A program made the translations under genes and the position numbers. Below the pieces are notes generated by a model, which was not told where the DNA came from, did not search any database, and saw only the letters and a program-made list of their open reading frames with translations. This document shows positions 1 through 8,304 of a stretch of 39,726 nucleotides of DNA, piece by piece. The number at the start of each line of letters is the position of its first letter. The first letter of the stretch is position 1. This stretch comes from Gammaproteobacteria bacterium (GTDB lineage Bacteria; Pseudomonadota; Gammaproteobacteria; Steroidobacterales; Steroidobacteraceae), in NCBI GenBank assembly GCA_027366635.1, contig DAHXNE010000106.1:1-39726 (forward strand), read 5' to 3'.

Positions 1-178
1 GCCGGGTAGGCGGGACGTGAAGCGCGTGGAGCGGATCCGAGACGCGGTTCGGTTCAACCGAGCCAGGCAAGTCCGGCCGCTGAGAAGCGCGAACTGGATG
101 GAAGGTCCCTCGGGACCGAGGCCATGCGCGTGCTGTCAGGAGCAGCAGAGTGCAGGGTCAAGTCTGGGTGCCAAGTAT
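1..178 (+). repeat. Left copy of a 178-bp terminal inverted repeat
   Basis: Positions 1-178 are the reverse complement of 39537-39714. By eye only two bases differ (near 84 and 160), about 99% identity. The copies pair so that coordinates sum to 39715. Identity stops abruptly on the inner side, after CCAAGTAT. On the outer side the comparison runs off the window edge, so the true outer limit is unknown. The unit contains compact hairpins (GGTCCC-TC-GGGACC near 105-118, and GGTTCGGTT/AACCGAGCC near 47-65). It carries a short open frame from 17, but nothing in it resembles a transposase. It is most likely a dispersed repeat at which the assembly ended. Confidence 0.9.
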
Positions 179-450
179 CTGAACAGTGGCTCGTACGGTG
201 CGCTCGCCGACACGGTGCGCGATGCGATCGGCGCATATGTGTGGACCGACTGATCGAAGGGGCTCGCTGTGGAGGCTGGACCGCGAAGCTCGAGGCCGTG
301 CGCACGGCAATCGCGCATGTGCTCTGTGCCTCGCCGGATGATGTGGCCGTCACCGCCTCGGCTTCGGCCGGATTCAGCGCGCTCGAGTTCACCGGCGCGG
401 GCACCAGGGTGGCTGGCCGGACTATCCTGTTCGACGTGCGGTTGGCGGGG
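176..450 (+). pseudogene. Decayed class-V aminotransferase fragment
   Basis: Directly after the repeat, one frame reads YLNSGSYGALADTVRDAIG and stops at 251-253. A second frame continues with LEAVRTAIAHVL and SPDDVAVTASASAGFSAL, to about position 400. Together these resemble the N-terminal region of class-V PLP aminotransferases (the cysteine desulfurase/kynureninase fold): the substrate-side NSGSYG loop, then the helix before the SAS phosphate-binding turn. The start codon region, the catalytic lysine and the whole C-terminal half are missing, and a frameshift lies near 245-255. After about 450 the frame no longer resembles the family. This is a broken remnant whose 5' end was replaced by the repeat. 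The family call rests on motif reading only. Confidence 0.55.
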
Positions 451-570
451 CGGCTGAGCCGGTCGATCGGTCCGCGCCCGACTGCAGGGTCCGCTGCGCC
501 GCCGGCGCGAATTGCGTGAGGCGGTTGGCACGGCAGGCGGGCGGCTCGAAGCGCCGAGCGGCGTGGACGT

Positions 571-1263
571 TCAAACGGTCTCGGGCGCGAGCACTGGATT
601 CTTGCGGCTGTACAGCGCCGTCAGGATGAAACCGCGCACCAAGTAGGTACGTTCGCGTGGCTGAACCCTGAGCACGTGGGCGACCAGGTCGGTGCCGAGG
701 GTTTCGATCCGGATGTTGCTGCCGGCGGATATCGGCACCGCGGTATAGAGGCTGATGCCGGTCGCGGAGAGGTCATGCAGCACCCCCGACAGGGGTCGGG
801 AGTTGGGCGTGGCATGCACCGTGACGCGGCAATTCTTTTCGACGCGGGGCGCGGACCGTCGTCCGAAGGTCTCTTGGGTCGCCGCAAGGTTATAAGCGAC
901 GGGGGCGAGCGGGCTTGCACAGCGGGCGCAGCGGGTGTCGGCGCTCAGCTGCCGGGGGACGGCCAGAGCGCAGAACGGACAAACGTGCGGCGCGCGTGCC
1001 GCCGCGAGGCGCTTGCCGGGCTCGGCGCTCGGCACTCGGGCGGACAGGGGGCGCCGGCGGCTGCTGTCGTAGGCGCGCCGTTTCTGCGGGTCACGCAGGA
1101 TCGCGTATGCCTGCTTGATGCGCTCGGCCGTCTCCGGGTCGCTCGGGCCCGGATGCGTTCGCAGCTGGCTCATCAGACAGCGGTAGGCGGCCGTGATCAA
1201 CTCCGCTGGCGCTTCGGGCTGCACGAAGAGGATCCGATAGAGATTGCGGCGTTCTTGCGGCAT
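571..1263 (-). CDS. J-like domain, zinc-ribbon and PilZ protein
   Basis: This is a 230-residue cytosolic protein of three parts. Residues 6-68 form a J-domain-like helical region, but the invariant HPD tripeptide is HPG (37-39), so classical DnaK stimulation is doubtful. Residues 95-115 hold two Cys-x2-Cys pairs (C95/C98, C112/C115), a probable zinc ribbon. Residues 134-220 are a PilZ domain with both c-di-GMP signatures: R136xxxR140 and D164xSxxG169. The likely role is a c-di-GMP effector; its partner is unknown. I chose the ATG at 1263 because it sits just before the J-like region; an ATG at 1338 in the same frame is possible and no ribosome binding site is strong. It is transcribed divergently from the dehydrogenase at 1512. 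Confidence 0.8.
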   Translation of the reverse strand: MPQERRNLYRILFVQPEAPAELITAAYRCLMSQLRTHPGPSDPETAERIKQAYAILRDPQKRRAYDSSRRRPLSARVPSAEPGKRLAAARAPHVCPFCALAVPRQLSADTRCARCASPLAPVAYNLAATQETFGRRSAPRVEKNCRVTVHATPNSRPLSGVLHDLSATGISLYTAVPISAGSNIRIETLGTDLVAHVLRVQPRERTYLVRGFILTALYSRKNPVLAPETV

Positions 1264-1369
1264 TTGGAGTGCAATCGGTCGATCAGGGGCGAACTTTAGC
1301 CGATCAGCGCCCGGGCGGCACCGGCTGCGGGTGCGCATCGGTCCGCTCTTGATCTCATAACCATATGAA

Positions 1370-1386
1370 ATATCTTGAAAAGATAT
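1370..1386. promoter_or_regulatory. Perfect inverted repeat, candidate operator
   Basis: ATATCTT-GAA-AAGATAT is a perfect 7-bp inverted repeat with a 3-bp spacer. It lies in an AT-rich island (about 1350-1390) between the divergent PilZ and dehydrogenase genes. The surrounding DNA is strongly GC-rich, so an AT-rich palindrome stands out. It could be a regulator site acting on one or both genes. No regulator is encoded beside it. Confidence 0.4.
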
Positions 1387-1511
1387 CGATCGCACCCCGT
1401 TCGCATGGGGTTCGCATATTCTTTGACATGTGGAGATGGTTCCCGGGAAGCTATTCCGGGGTATATGGGCGGCGCGCCGCCGCCGCAATCATTTCGCTGC
1501 CGGGGGACTGT

Positions 1512-2357
1512 ATGGGCACGAGCGCAACACAACGCTTTCATGACAAAGTCGTGCTTATTACCGGGGCATCATCCGGCATCGGTGAGGAACTGGCGCTGCA
1601 GCTGGCACGCGCAGGCGCGCGCCTGGCGCTGGCGGCTCGGCGTACCGAGCGTCTCGAGCAGCTCCAGCGCAAGATTCGCGACTCAGGAGCGATCGAGCCG
1701 CTGATCATGACCTGTGACGTTACGTCCGACGAGGGGCCGGCGGGTGCGGTGGCTGAGATCGTCGCGCACTGGGGCCGGCTAGACATCGTCTTCGCCAACG
1801 CCGGGTTCGGGGTGGTGGGTTCCTTCGCCAAGCTTACGCTCGCCGATTATCGCCGGCAGTTCGAGACCAACGTCTTTGGAGTGCTGCGAACGCTGCAGGC
1901 GGCACTGCCGCAGATCAGCCGCTCGCACGGGCAAATGGTCATCTTGGGCAGCGTCGCCGGCTGGACGGCCTCGCCCGGCGCCTCGCCGTACGCCATGAGC
2001 AAATTCGCGATCCGCGCCCTCGCCAACTCCATTACCCCGGAGCTGGCGCTGCTCGGCGTGCGGGTCACGCTCATCAGTCCCGGTTTCGTCGAGAGCAACA
2101 TTCGGCGCGTGGACAATCAGGGCAAGCTGCATGCGGATGCGGCCGAGCCCATTCCGCGTTGGCTGGTGATGTCGCGCCGGCGGGCCGTGCGGTACATGCT
2201 GCGCGCCGTCGCGCGCGGCAAGCGCGAGGTGATCATTACCCGCCACGGCAAGCTGTTCGTATGGCTCGAGCGTTTTGCGCCCTGGGTGTTGCGCATCGCG
2301 GCCCGCCAGCTCGCGGCGAGCCGCGGCGGCTATCGCACCGAGCCCGGGACGGGATGA
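1512..2357 (+). CDS. Short-chain dehydrogenase/reductase (classical SDR)
   Basis: This is a 281-residue NAD(P)-dependent oxidoreductase with a Rossmann fold. Visible motifs are the cofactor loop TGASSGIG (17-24), NAG (96-98), the structural N120, and the catalytic Ser147, Tyr160 and Lys164 in YAMSK. The basic tail (RGKREVIIT onward), followed by a hydrophobic/aromatic stretch, is typical of membrane-associated SDRs that act on lipid or steroid-like substrates; the actual substrate cannot be read. The ATG at 1512 is preceded by GGGGGA, and the family motif starts soon after. An earlier in-frame ATG at 1365 would add 49 unrelated residues. It stands alone, convergent with the DUF3887 gene. Confidence 0.9.
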   Translation: MGTSATQRFHDKVVLITGASSGIGEELALQLARAGARLALAARRTERLEQLQRKIRDSGAIEPLIMTCDVTSDEGPAGAVAEIVAHWGRLDIVFANAGFGVVGSFAKLTLADYRRQFETNVFGVLRTLQAALPQISRSHGQMVILGSVAGWTASPGASPYAMSKFAIRALANSITPELALLGVRVTLISPGFVESNIRRVDNQGKLHADAAEPIPRWLVMSRRRAVRYMLRAVARGKREVIITRHGKLFVWLERFAPWVLRIAARQLAASRGGYRTEPGTG

Positions 2358-2431
2358 TCCGCTGGCGCCCACGGCGGCGGGCACATTCACCGGTGACGGC
2401 GTGTACCGATCGCGGCCGCGATGCGCGTGTG

Positions 2432-2839
2432 CTACGGGGTGGGCTGTACGGGCACGACGTGCAGTCCCCCGATCTGGTGCGCTTTGTTGAAGGAAACCTC
2501 CAGCCCCACGGTCAGGCGCTTGAAGGTCACGTGCACGATGACGGTCGGGTGGCCCTGAACCGTGACGGAATCGCTGCTGTCGATTTTCTGGTACGGCCCG
2601 AACTTGTGCTCCAGTAACTGCCAGAGCTCGCGCAGTTTCGCGGGCGTGGCGAGCTGGCGCAGCTGTGGTCTGAAGCGCGTTTCGGCCTGCGCGAACTGAC
2701 CCGAGGAGAGGTCCTGAACGAAGGCTTGGGCCACGGCGCGGTCGGGGGACGGGCTTGCCGCGTGTGCCGCAGACAGCGCCAGCACGAGCGCGAGCGCCCC
2801 TGCGGCCCAGAACATGTGCGATCGAGTCATACAGACCAT
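2432..2839 (-). CDS. Secreted DUF3887-family protein
   Basis: This is a 135-residue protein with an N-terminal signal peptide (hydrophobic stretch about 10-27, then AHA/AS). A small alpha+beta domain follows that matches DUF3887 in layout: a helical pair around FVQDLSSGQF and FRPQL, ELWQLLEHKFG, then beta strands ending in GGLHVVPV. DUF3887 proteins are periplasmic or lipid-anchored and lack an assigned activity; some are fused to hydrolases. The ATG at 2839 has GGGAG five bases upstream; ATGs at 2830 and 2815 are less well placed. It is the last gene of the six-gene operon beginning at 8187, 25 bases after the DUF58 gene, which suggests an accessory envelope role. Confidence 0.75.
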   Translation of the reverse strand: MVCMTRSHMFWAAGALALVLALSAAHAASPSPDRAVAQAFVQDLSSGQFAQAETRFRPQLRQLATPAKLRELWQLLEHKFGPYQKIDSSDSVTVQGHPTVIVHVTFKRLTVGLEVSFNKAHQIGGLHVVPVQPTP

Positions 2840-2864
2840 ACAGTCTCCCGTTGTTGCCGTGAAC

Positions 2865-4154
2865 TCAGATCCGCCGCTGCCGGCGGAACCGCTGATAGGC
2901 CCCGAGCACCGCCTGATCGAGCTGATCGGGCCGGGCGGTGAGCGCTGCTGCACCGAGCGCGCGCAGTGCGCGCACGTTCGCGGCCAGAGTGTCATGGTAC
3001 TCGGTGGCCGCCAGTGCGCGATACGGGTCCAGCGTATCCGTCGCTGGGGCCGTCGGCAGCGCCGTGATCCGGGGGTTCTCCACGGCGCCGATGAACGTGA
3101 AGTGCTTCGGCCGCAGAAGCCCGACGGCCTCGAGCAGTTCCTCCGTGGACGCATCGAGCATATCCGTCAGCAGCACCACCAGCAAGCGCCTCGGGCTGAC
3201 GGCGCGAATGCGAGCCGCCGCGAGCGCCGGATTGGATTGCGCCGGCCGCACACTGCAGGTTTCCAGCACCCGCCGGATCCGGCGTACCGCCGGCTCGCCA
3301 CGCGCCGGCGGGACCATCAACAGCGGCCGCTCGGCGAACACCAGGATCCCTACCGCATCATCGAGCTCGGCGGCGCGCTGTGCCAGCCGCGCCGCGATAT
3401 TGACGTACAGGCCCAGCCGGTCGACTTCGCCGGCGGCGAGTCCGCTCGAGCGTCCGGCGTCGACCGCAATGAGGATTTCCAGGTGTCGCTCGTCGGCGAG
3501 CTCACGGCTGATCAAGCGTCCACGCCGGGCGCTCGCCTTCCAATCGACGATACGCAGCGGATCCAGGTGGCGATACCGCCGCAACTGCACGATGTCGGCC
3601 CCGCCCCCCGCCGGCTGCGGCAGTCCCCTGCCGCCAGATGCATCACCGGGTGCGCGGTTGGGGCGAATGAGGATGTCCGGGACGACCACCGGTGAGTAGT
3701 CGATGGCCAGGGTGTGAGACCACCAAGCGAGACCTAGAGGCCCGGATAGGCGTAGCTGCGGCGCCGGCCAGCGATGCTGGCCCAGCCGGCGAGGCCGGGC
3801 GAGCAGGCGCAGCGTGGTCTGATGTTCACGGATAATGCGCAGCGCCGCGACCCGAGGCTCGAGCGCGAACGATTCGGGTCCCGTGAGCGCAACCTCCGCA
3901 GCCATCGACCGCTGGGCATCCTGGGCGAACGCGAACTCGACGGACTGAGTGCTGCCGAGACGCCAGCGCGGTGGTCCCATGACACGTAGCTGCACGGACC
4001 GCTGCCTCCGGGTGGCGCTTTCATAGGCGAGTCCGGCAAGCAGTAGCGCCGTGGGGATGCACCAGAGGCGTGCCCAGCCGCTGTCCCATTCGCCGAGGAT
4101 GGCGAGAACCCCGGCAAGCAGGACCAGCAGCAGTGCGTTGCGGCGCAGGCTCAT
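2865..4154 (-). CDS. DUF58 protein, MoxR partner
   Basis: This is a 429-residue protein with two N-terminal membrane segments (about 7-20 and 28-43). A cytoplasmic or periplasmic beta domain follows, then the DUF58 signature: RRYRHLDPLRIVDWKASARR around 192-211. Next comes a von Willebrand A-like core whose metal-site-like loop reads DAGRSSG (232-238). DUF58 proteins are almost always encoded beside MoxR AAA+ ATPases and are thought to present clients or metal-dependent binding partners to them. Here it lies 21 bases downstream of the moxR stop, in the same operon. The start at 4154 gives a normal family length. Confidence 0.9.
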   Translation of the reverse strand: MSLRRNALLLVLLAGVLAILGEWDSGWARLWCIPTALLLAGLAYESATRRQRSVQLRVMGPPRWRLGSTQSVEFAFAQDAQRSMAAEVALTGPESFALEPRVAALRIIREHQTTLRLLARPRRLGQHRWPAPQLRLSGPLGLAWWSHTLAIDYSPVVVPDILIRPNRAPGDASGGRGLPQPAGGGADIVQLRRYRHLDPLRIVDWKASARRGRLISRELADERHLEILIAVDAGRSSGLAAGEVDRLGLYVNIAARLAQRAAELDDAVGILVFAERPLLMVPPARGEPAVRRIRRVLETCSVRPAQSNPALAAARIRAVSPRRLLVVLLTDMLDASTEELLEAVGLLRPKHFTFIGAVENPRITALPTAPATDTLDPYRALAATEYHDTLAANVRALRALGAAALTARPDQLDQAVLGAYQRFRRQRRI

Positions 4155-4175
4155 GCGGGCGGTAAGCGGCTGCGC

Positions 4176-5129
4176 TCAGCGCGGCACCGCCACTCGCTCC
4201 AGGAGCGTCGTGGCGAGATCCCGGCCCTGCACGTCTTCCAGAAGTGCCTCGGGTGTCAGCGCAAGGCGGTGCGGCACCACCCACGGCGTCACGCGCTTGA
4301 CGTCGTCAGGCGTGACGAAGTCGGCGCCGCGCAGTCCAGCCGCAACGCGCGCGGCGCGTAGCAAGGCGATCGCGCCGCGCGTCGAGAGACCGAGCGCGAT
4401 CTGCGCGTGCTCGCGCGATGCGCGCGCGAGCGCGAGGATGTAATCGAGGATCTCGTTCGAGACGTGCACCCGATCCGCGTAGGCGCGCGCGGCCGCGATG
4501 GCCTCCGGGCCAATCGTTGTCCCGACCGAAGTCCCTGCGGCGGTGACCTCGGCGGAGGCGATCGTGCCGTAGTGCTCTAGCACGTGCCGTTCGTCCTCGC
4601 CAGCCGGGTAGGCAACCTCGATGCGCAACATGAACCGGTCGAGCTGCGACTCCGGCAGGGGAAAGGTACCTTCGAATTCATGCGGATTTTGGGTGGCGAT
4701 GACTACGAACGCCGACGGCAGGTGGTAGGTCTGCCGATCGAGCGACACCTGCCGTTCCTCCATCGCCTGCAGCAGTGCCGATTGGGTTTTGGGGCTGGCG
4801 CGGTTGATTTCGTCGACCAGCAGTACGTCGGTGAACACCGGGCCGGGATGCAGGGCGAACTTGCGGTTGGTCTCGTCGAACACGTGGGTGCCGATGATGT
4901 CGGCGGGCATCAGATCGGCCGTGCCCTGCACCCGAGTGAACCGGCCGGCCAGCGCCGACGCCAGGCTCTTGGCGAGCAGTGTCTTGCCGAGGCCCGGCGG
5001 GCCCTCCAGCAGCGCGTGGCCGCGCGCGACCACGGCGATGATCAGGGCGTCGATCAGCTCGTGTAGTCCGAACACAGCATCGCCGAGACGCTGTTGAATG
5101 CCGTGGTCCAGTTCTTCGAGTGGATTCAT
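4176..5129 (-). CDS. MoxR-family AAA+ ATPase
   Basis: This is a 317-residue AAA+ ATPase. It has Walker A GPPGLGKT (43-50) and Walker B VLLVDE (102-107), followed by NRASPKTQSALLQAMEERQV, which is diagnostic of MoxR. Sensor-type residues follow in ATQNP, and a C-terminal helical lid includes LGLSTRGAIALLRAAR. MoxR proteins act as chaperone-like remodelers that assemble or activate envelope or metal-containing complexes together with DUF58/VWA proteins. The start overlaps the DUF4350 stop by four bases (ATGA), which implies translational coupling. The length is standard and all nucleotide-binding motifs are intact. The client is unknown. Confidence 0.95.
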   Translation of the reverse strand: MNPLEELDHGIQQRLGDAVFGLHELIDALIIAVVARGHALLEGPPGLGKTLLAKSLASALAGRFTRVQGTADLMPADIIGTHVFDETNRKFALHPGPVFTDVLLVDEINRASPKTQSALLQAMEERQVSLDRQTYHLPSAFVVIATQNPHEFEGTFPLPESQLDRFMLRIEVAYPAGEDERHVLEHYGTIASAEVTAAGTSVGTTIGPEAIAAARAYADRVHVSNEILDYILALARASREHAQIALGLSTRGAIALLRAARVAAGLRGADFVTPDDVKRVTPWVVPHRLALTPEALLEDVQGRDLATTLLERVAVPR

Positions 5130-6343
5130 GTCAGTTGTCTTCTCAGCCGTGCCAGTAGGGTCTGAAGTTGCAGCAAATCCAGGCGCGACTCGGTGCGCGC
5201 GAGCGCCTCAAAGCGCTCGAGGGCGCGCAAGTCGCGCGCCGCCACGCCGCTTTCGGTGGCCAGCCAGCGCCACGGATCGGTCCGGGGCAGTCGGCCGCGC
5301 AGCTCCGCGATGAACTGCTCGATCAACCGCCGGGCGACGTCGGCGGGCGGGACGACCGCCGCGAGGTAGCGGGCACTGCCTTCGATGTAGGCGGATTCAT
5401 CGAGCGGCTGCCAGCGCGAGGGGATGGCGCGCAGCGGTCGGGAGCCGAGCACGAACACCAGCCACAGCAGCAGCAGCCAGGCGAGCGTGGCGTGCAGGCG
5501 GGGATCGGCGAAGAACGCCGAGGCGTCGTACACGGCGGTCAACCCCTCGTGCGCGTCGTCGAATATCACGGCGCCGCCCGGGCCACGCGACCACGCGAGC
5601 ACGTTGGCGAGAAAGCGCGCGTTGTCGCCCAGAGCCAGACCCGCATTGGAGAATGGACTGGCTACCGCCGTCAGGATGATCTGTCCGTTCCCGAGCGGCA
5701 CCAGCCACATCGCGGGCACCTTGCGGCGAGCGAACGCGGCAAGCACGAGCGGCGTCGTCACGCCGCTCTGGTGGGCTCGCCACATCCGCGCGGGCAGCGC
5801 GGTGATTGGCTGCAGCGCGTCGACGCCGCGCAGCAGAGGACTGTGACCACGCGGCGTGATTTTCGGATGACGCACGGTGAGCGCGCGTAGCGCGCTGGTG
5901 ATCGCCTCCGGTGTGAATTTCAGTCCGGTCAGTCGGGCAAGGTCGTCGAGTTCCGGTGAATCCGGCAGGTCCGCCGACCACAGTGGCGTGTCGTCCAGTG
6001 CGGCGGCGACCAACACCGTGTTGCCCTGCGCCACCCAGCGCCTCAGATAGGCCAGCCCCGCGGGGCGCATGGGCATGCGCTGTGGCAGTGTCATCAGCAG
6101 CACGTTGCCGTTGGCGCGGGACAGCAGTCCGGGCAGGCGGGCGTATCGCTGCCGCAGGCTGACTCTCGGGATGCGCTCCTGACCGAGCCAGCGCCAGATC
6201 GCCAAGTACCCGTAGGGCCGTCCGTCGGTGGACAAGGGCTGGCCGTCGGAGAGCCGCGGACCCCCGGGCTTCGGGAACATCAGCGCGTAGAAAAGCAACA
6301 GCGCCCCCACTGCCAACGCCAGTGTCGTCAGGCGCTCCTTCAC
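5126..6343 (-). CDS. DUF4350 membrane protein
   Basis: This is a 405-residue protein with an N-terminal membrane helix (about 8-24), a large extracytoplasmic region, and a second helix near 288-305 (LAWLLLLWLVFVLG). A cytoplasmic tail rich in Arg and Leu ends the protein. The soluble part carries features of DUF4350: the SLRQRYARLP region, NVLLMTLPQR, and the turn VIFDDAHEG. The domain resembles a glutamine amidotransferase-like fold lacking a catalytic Cys. It overlaps four bases with both the DUF4129 gene (ATGA at 6340-6343) and moxR. DUF4350 genes recur in MoxR clusters; no biochemical role has been assigned. Confidence 0.85.
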   Translation of the reverse strand: MKERLTTLALAVGALLLFYALMFPKPGGPRLSDGQPLSTDGRPYGYLAIWRWLGQERIPRVSLRQRYARLPGLLSRANGNVLLMTLPQRMPMRPAGLAYLRRWVAQGNTVLVAAALDDTPLWSADLPDSPELDDLARLTGLKFTPEAITSALRALTVRHPKITPRGHSPLLRGVDALQPITALPARMWRAHQSGVTTPLVLAAFARRKVPAMWLVPLGNGQIILTAVASPFSNAGLALGDNARFLANVLAWSRGPGGAVIFDDAHEGLTAVYDASAFFADPRLHATLAWLLLLWLVFVLGSRPLRAIPSRWQPLDESAYIEGSARYLAAVVPPADVARRLIEQFIAELRGRLPRTDPWRWLATESGVAARDLRALERFEALARTESRLDLLQLQTLLARLRRQLT

Positions 6344-7278
6344 CGCGCGTCCTCGCCGGCATCATCGGGCGGCGTCCCCAGCTGCGCGTACAAACTCTGA
6401 GCGTAGAGCAACGTCGTCTCCGGGACCGTCAGCGCGGCGGCCGGGCCGAAGCGCTCCCGTTCTGCCAGCAGCGCGATCTGCGCGAAGCCGCGCCGCTGCG
6501 CATCGGTGTCGAATCGGGCGCGCGCGATGAGTTCGCGGCAGGTCAGCTCGCGCGCGCGATCCAGGCGGTGCGCCTCCAAGAGCGCGTCGATCAGCAGGCG
6601 CAGCAGGCCGGATGGCTGGCGGCGCAATGCGGCCCAGTCCGGTGCGCCGGGCGGCGCCGCCGCGGGCGGGTGCGGTCCGGCTCGCCGCGGCCGGCGCGCG
6701 CCGCGGGCGGACCTCGAGCCGAGCAGCCCGGCCGCGCGCAGCTGCAGGACGATGGCCAGCACTGCGGCCGCGATCAGCGCCGCGCCGACGAGCCAGACCG
6801 CTTCAACTAACAGCTGGCGGTCGCCGGGTCCGCGTGCCAGCGATCGCAGCCAGCGCTCGATGAGGGTCGCGATTGGCGCGAGCCAGCCGTGGACCCAGTC
6901 GAGCAGGCGTGCCCAGAGCGACGGCGGTCGTGCAGGCGGGGCCCGCGGCGCGAGTTCGAGGGCTGCGCTGCGCAGTGCCGCCGGATCGGGCAGCGCCGAG
7001 CGCGGTCTTGCCTCGTAGCGGCGCGCCAGCGCGCTCAGCTCGCCCAGACCGGTGGAGGTCAGCGTCCGCCGCCACTGGGGCGGCAGCAGTGCGCGAAAAT
7101 GCATCTCTGCCAGCGCCTGACCGATGCCGGGGCAGGCCCCGCGCAGGGCCGGCAAGCCGTGAATCACCGGCGTGTGCGCGGCGCAGCGTGCGATCAGGCC
7201 GGCGGCAGGGGGTTCGGCCCGCAACGGAGCGGTCGCGAGCGCTGCGAGCGCGATTGCCGCGATCCATCGGGCCGGCAT
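6340..7278 (-). CDS. DUF4129 membrane protein
   Basis: This is a 312-residue protein with a signal peptide (about 1-21, ending LRAEPP) and a periplasmic Pro/Arg-rich region. It has one central membrane helix (about 153-180) and a cytoplasmic tail with the DUF4129 helical signature, LRLLIDALLEAHRLDRARELT onward through FAQIALLAERERFGP. DUF4129 is usually the C-terminal part of transglutaminase-like proteins; here the transglutaminase core is absent. It begins three bases after the preceding membrane-protein gene and overlaps DUF4350 by four bases, so it is co-expressed with moxR. The exact role is unknown. Confidence 0.8.
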   Translation of the reverse strand: MPARWIAAIALAALATAPLRAEPPAAGLIARCAAHTPVIHGLPALRGACPGIGQALAEMHFRALLPPQWRRTLTSTGLGELSALARRYEARPRSALPDPAALRSAALELAPRAPPARPPSLWARLLDWVHGWLAPIATLIERWLRSLARGPGDRQLLVEAVWLVGAALIAAAVLAIVLQLRAAGLLGSRSARGARRPRRAGPHPPAAAPPGAPDWAALRRQPSGLLRLLIDALLEAHRLDRARELTCRELIARARFDTDAQRRGFAQIALLAERERFGPAAALTVPETTLLYAQSLYAQLGTPPDDAGEDAR

Positions 7279-7281
7279 CGA

Positions 7282-8187
7282 TCAACTGCCGCCCAAGGCC
7301 TCCGCCCGCGCGGCGAGATCACTGCCTCCGTGGCGCAGCGCCAGATCGTGGTAGATCGCGACCCAGACCGCCGTTAGCAGCGGCAGGGTAATCAATCGTG
7401 AGAGTGAGCTGATCACCACGACCAGGCGCAGGTGATGCAGAAGCGTTGCCGCGCCGCCGGTGGCCGCGAACGCGCCGCCGAGCAGACCGGCGATCAGAGC
7501 GAACACGATGCTCAGAACCCAGATCACGATTCCGGCGACGAACAGAATGCCCGTGATGCGCCACCAGTGACCCCGCGTCAGGCGCCAGCTGCGGCCAATG
7601 GCCCGCGGACCACCGAGGTCCTGATCGATCAGCGCGGCCAGCCAGAATTGCACGCGCACCGAACCGTATATCACGGCGGCGACGATCGCCAGCGTCACCG
7701 CGCCGATCAGCAGCGCCACCATGACGATATGGGCGAGCCGAAATATTACCAGGACACCCACCCCGATGATCGCTCCGAGCAGGCCGACGCACGCGACCAG
7801 CAACACGGCGCCGAGCAGCATCTGCGGGAACCGGCTCAGACTCGCGCTGAGCGCCGCGCCGGGCGAGCGCGGCGCGTGGCGGCGCACCAGCGACAGTTGC
7901 TGCAGGAGCAGTCCGCCGTAGACGACGAGCAGGATGAGCCAGAAGACGAGGTCGGTCAGAAATACCTGCGGGCCGCGATACGTGCTGGCGAGTTGCGTGA
8001 AGTACTGCAGCGGCGGCAGGCCCGCGGGCGGCATATGCGGAATGAGCACCGACTGTTCGTAGGCGTTCGCCGCGGCGGCGACCAGCGCGAGAATCCAGCA
8101 GTGGCGGAACGATTCGCGAAACAGGCGCAACCAATCATCGAGAACGCCGCCGATCGACTGGGGCGCGGAAGGTGCCACGTATGTCAT
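7282..8187 (-). CDS. Polytopic membrane protein, first gene of the MoxR operon
   Basis: This is a 301-residue integral membrane protein with about six hydrophobic segments. Between them lies a conserved-looking amphipathic stretch, GPRAIGRSWRLTRGHWWRI. This pattern, a loop of the form 'al..s..l.rghw.r' before a membrane helix, is seen in YciC-like and related uncharacterised membrane families often found with RDD, SpoIIM and MoxR genes. The ATG at 8187 has AGGAG five bases upstream (CAGGAGTGATCATG), so the longer frame to 8280 is not used. It lies head-to-head with the RDD gene and three bases before the DUF4129 gene. Confidence 0.75.
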   Translation of the reverse strand: MTYVAPSAPQSIGGVLDDWLRLFRESFRHCWILALVAAAANAYEQSVLIPHMPPAGLPPLQYFTQLASTYRGPQVFLTDLVFWLILLVVYGGLLLQQLSLVRRHAPRSPGAALSASLSRFPQMLLGAVLLVACVGLLGAIIGVGVLVIFRLAHIVMVALLIGAVTLAIVAAVIYGSVRVQFWLAALIDQDLGGPRAIGRSWRLTRGHWWRITGILFVAGIVIWVLSIVFALIAGLLGGAFAATGGAATLLHHLRLVVVISSLSRLITLPLLTAVWVAIYHDLALRHGGSDLAARAEALGGS

Positions 8188-8269
8188 GATCACTCCTGAG
8201 CGATTACGGGTCACGGCAGGATCCGGAGCCGGCTTCTTGCCGGCCCCGGCAGAATAGCCAAGCTGAACC

Positions 8270-8298
8270 TTGACAGGCAACTACTTTCATCGTATCGG
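8270..8298 (+). promoter_or_regulatory. Candidate promoter for the RDD operon
   Basis: A perfect -35 TTGACA (8270-8275) is followed after 17 bases by TATCGG (8293-8298), three of six matches to a -10. The expected transcription start is about 8304-8306, right at the ATG of the RDD gene (8305). This would make the message leaderless or nearly so. The -10 is weak, so this is a suggestion only. Confidence 0.35.
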
Positions 8299-8304
8299 AA
8301 TGCG

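Noticed and set aside
47-70. GGTTCAACC within the repeat, resembling a tRNA T-arm
   Set aside because: No acceptor stem, anticodon arm or CCA context could be found, so a tRNA or att site is not supported.
1423-1456. TTGACA upstream of the dehydrogenase as a promoter
   Set aside because: No -10 lies at 16-18 bases; the nearest TA-rich hexamers are 22 or more bases away.
2409-2422. Perfect 14-bp palindrome ATCGCGGCCGCGAT between convergent genes
   Set aside because: No U-tract follows, and GC-rich palindromes arise easily here. It could be part of a bidirectional terminator but the support is too thin.
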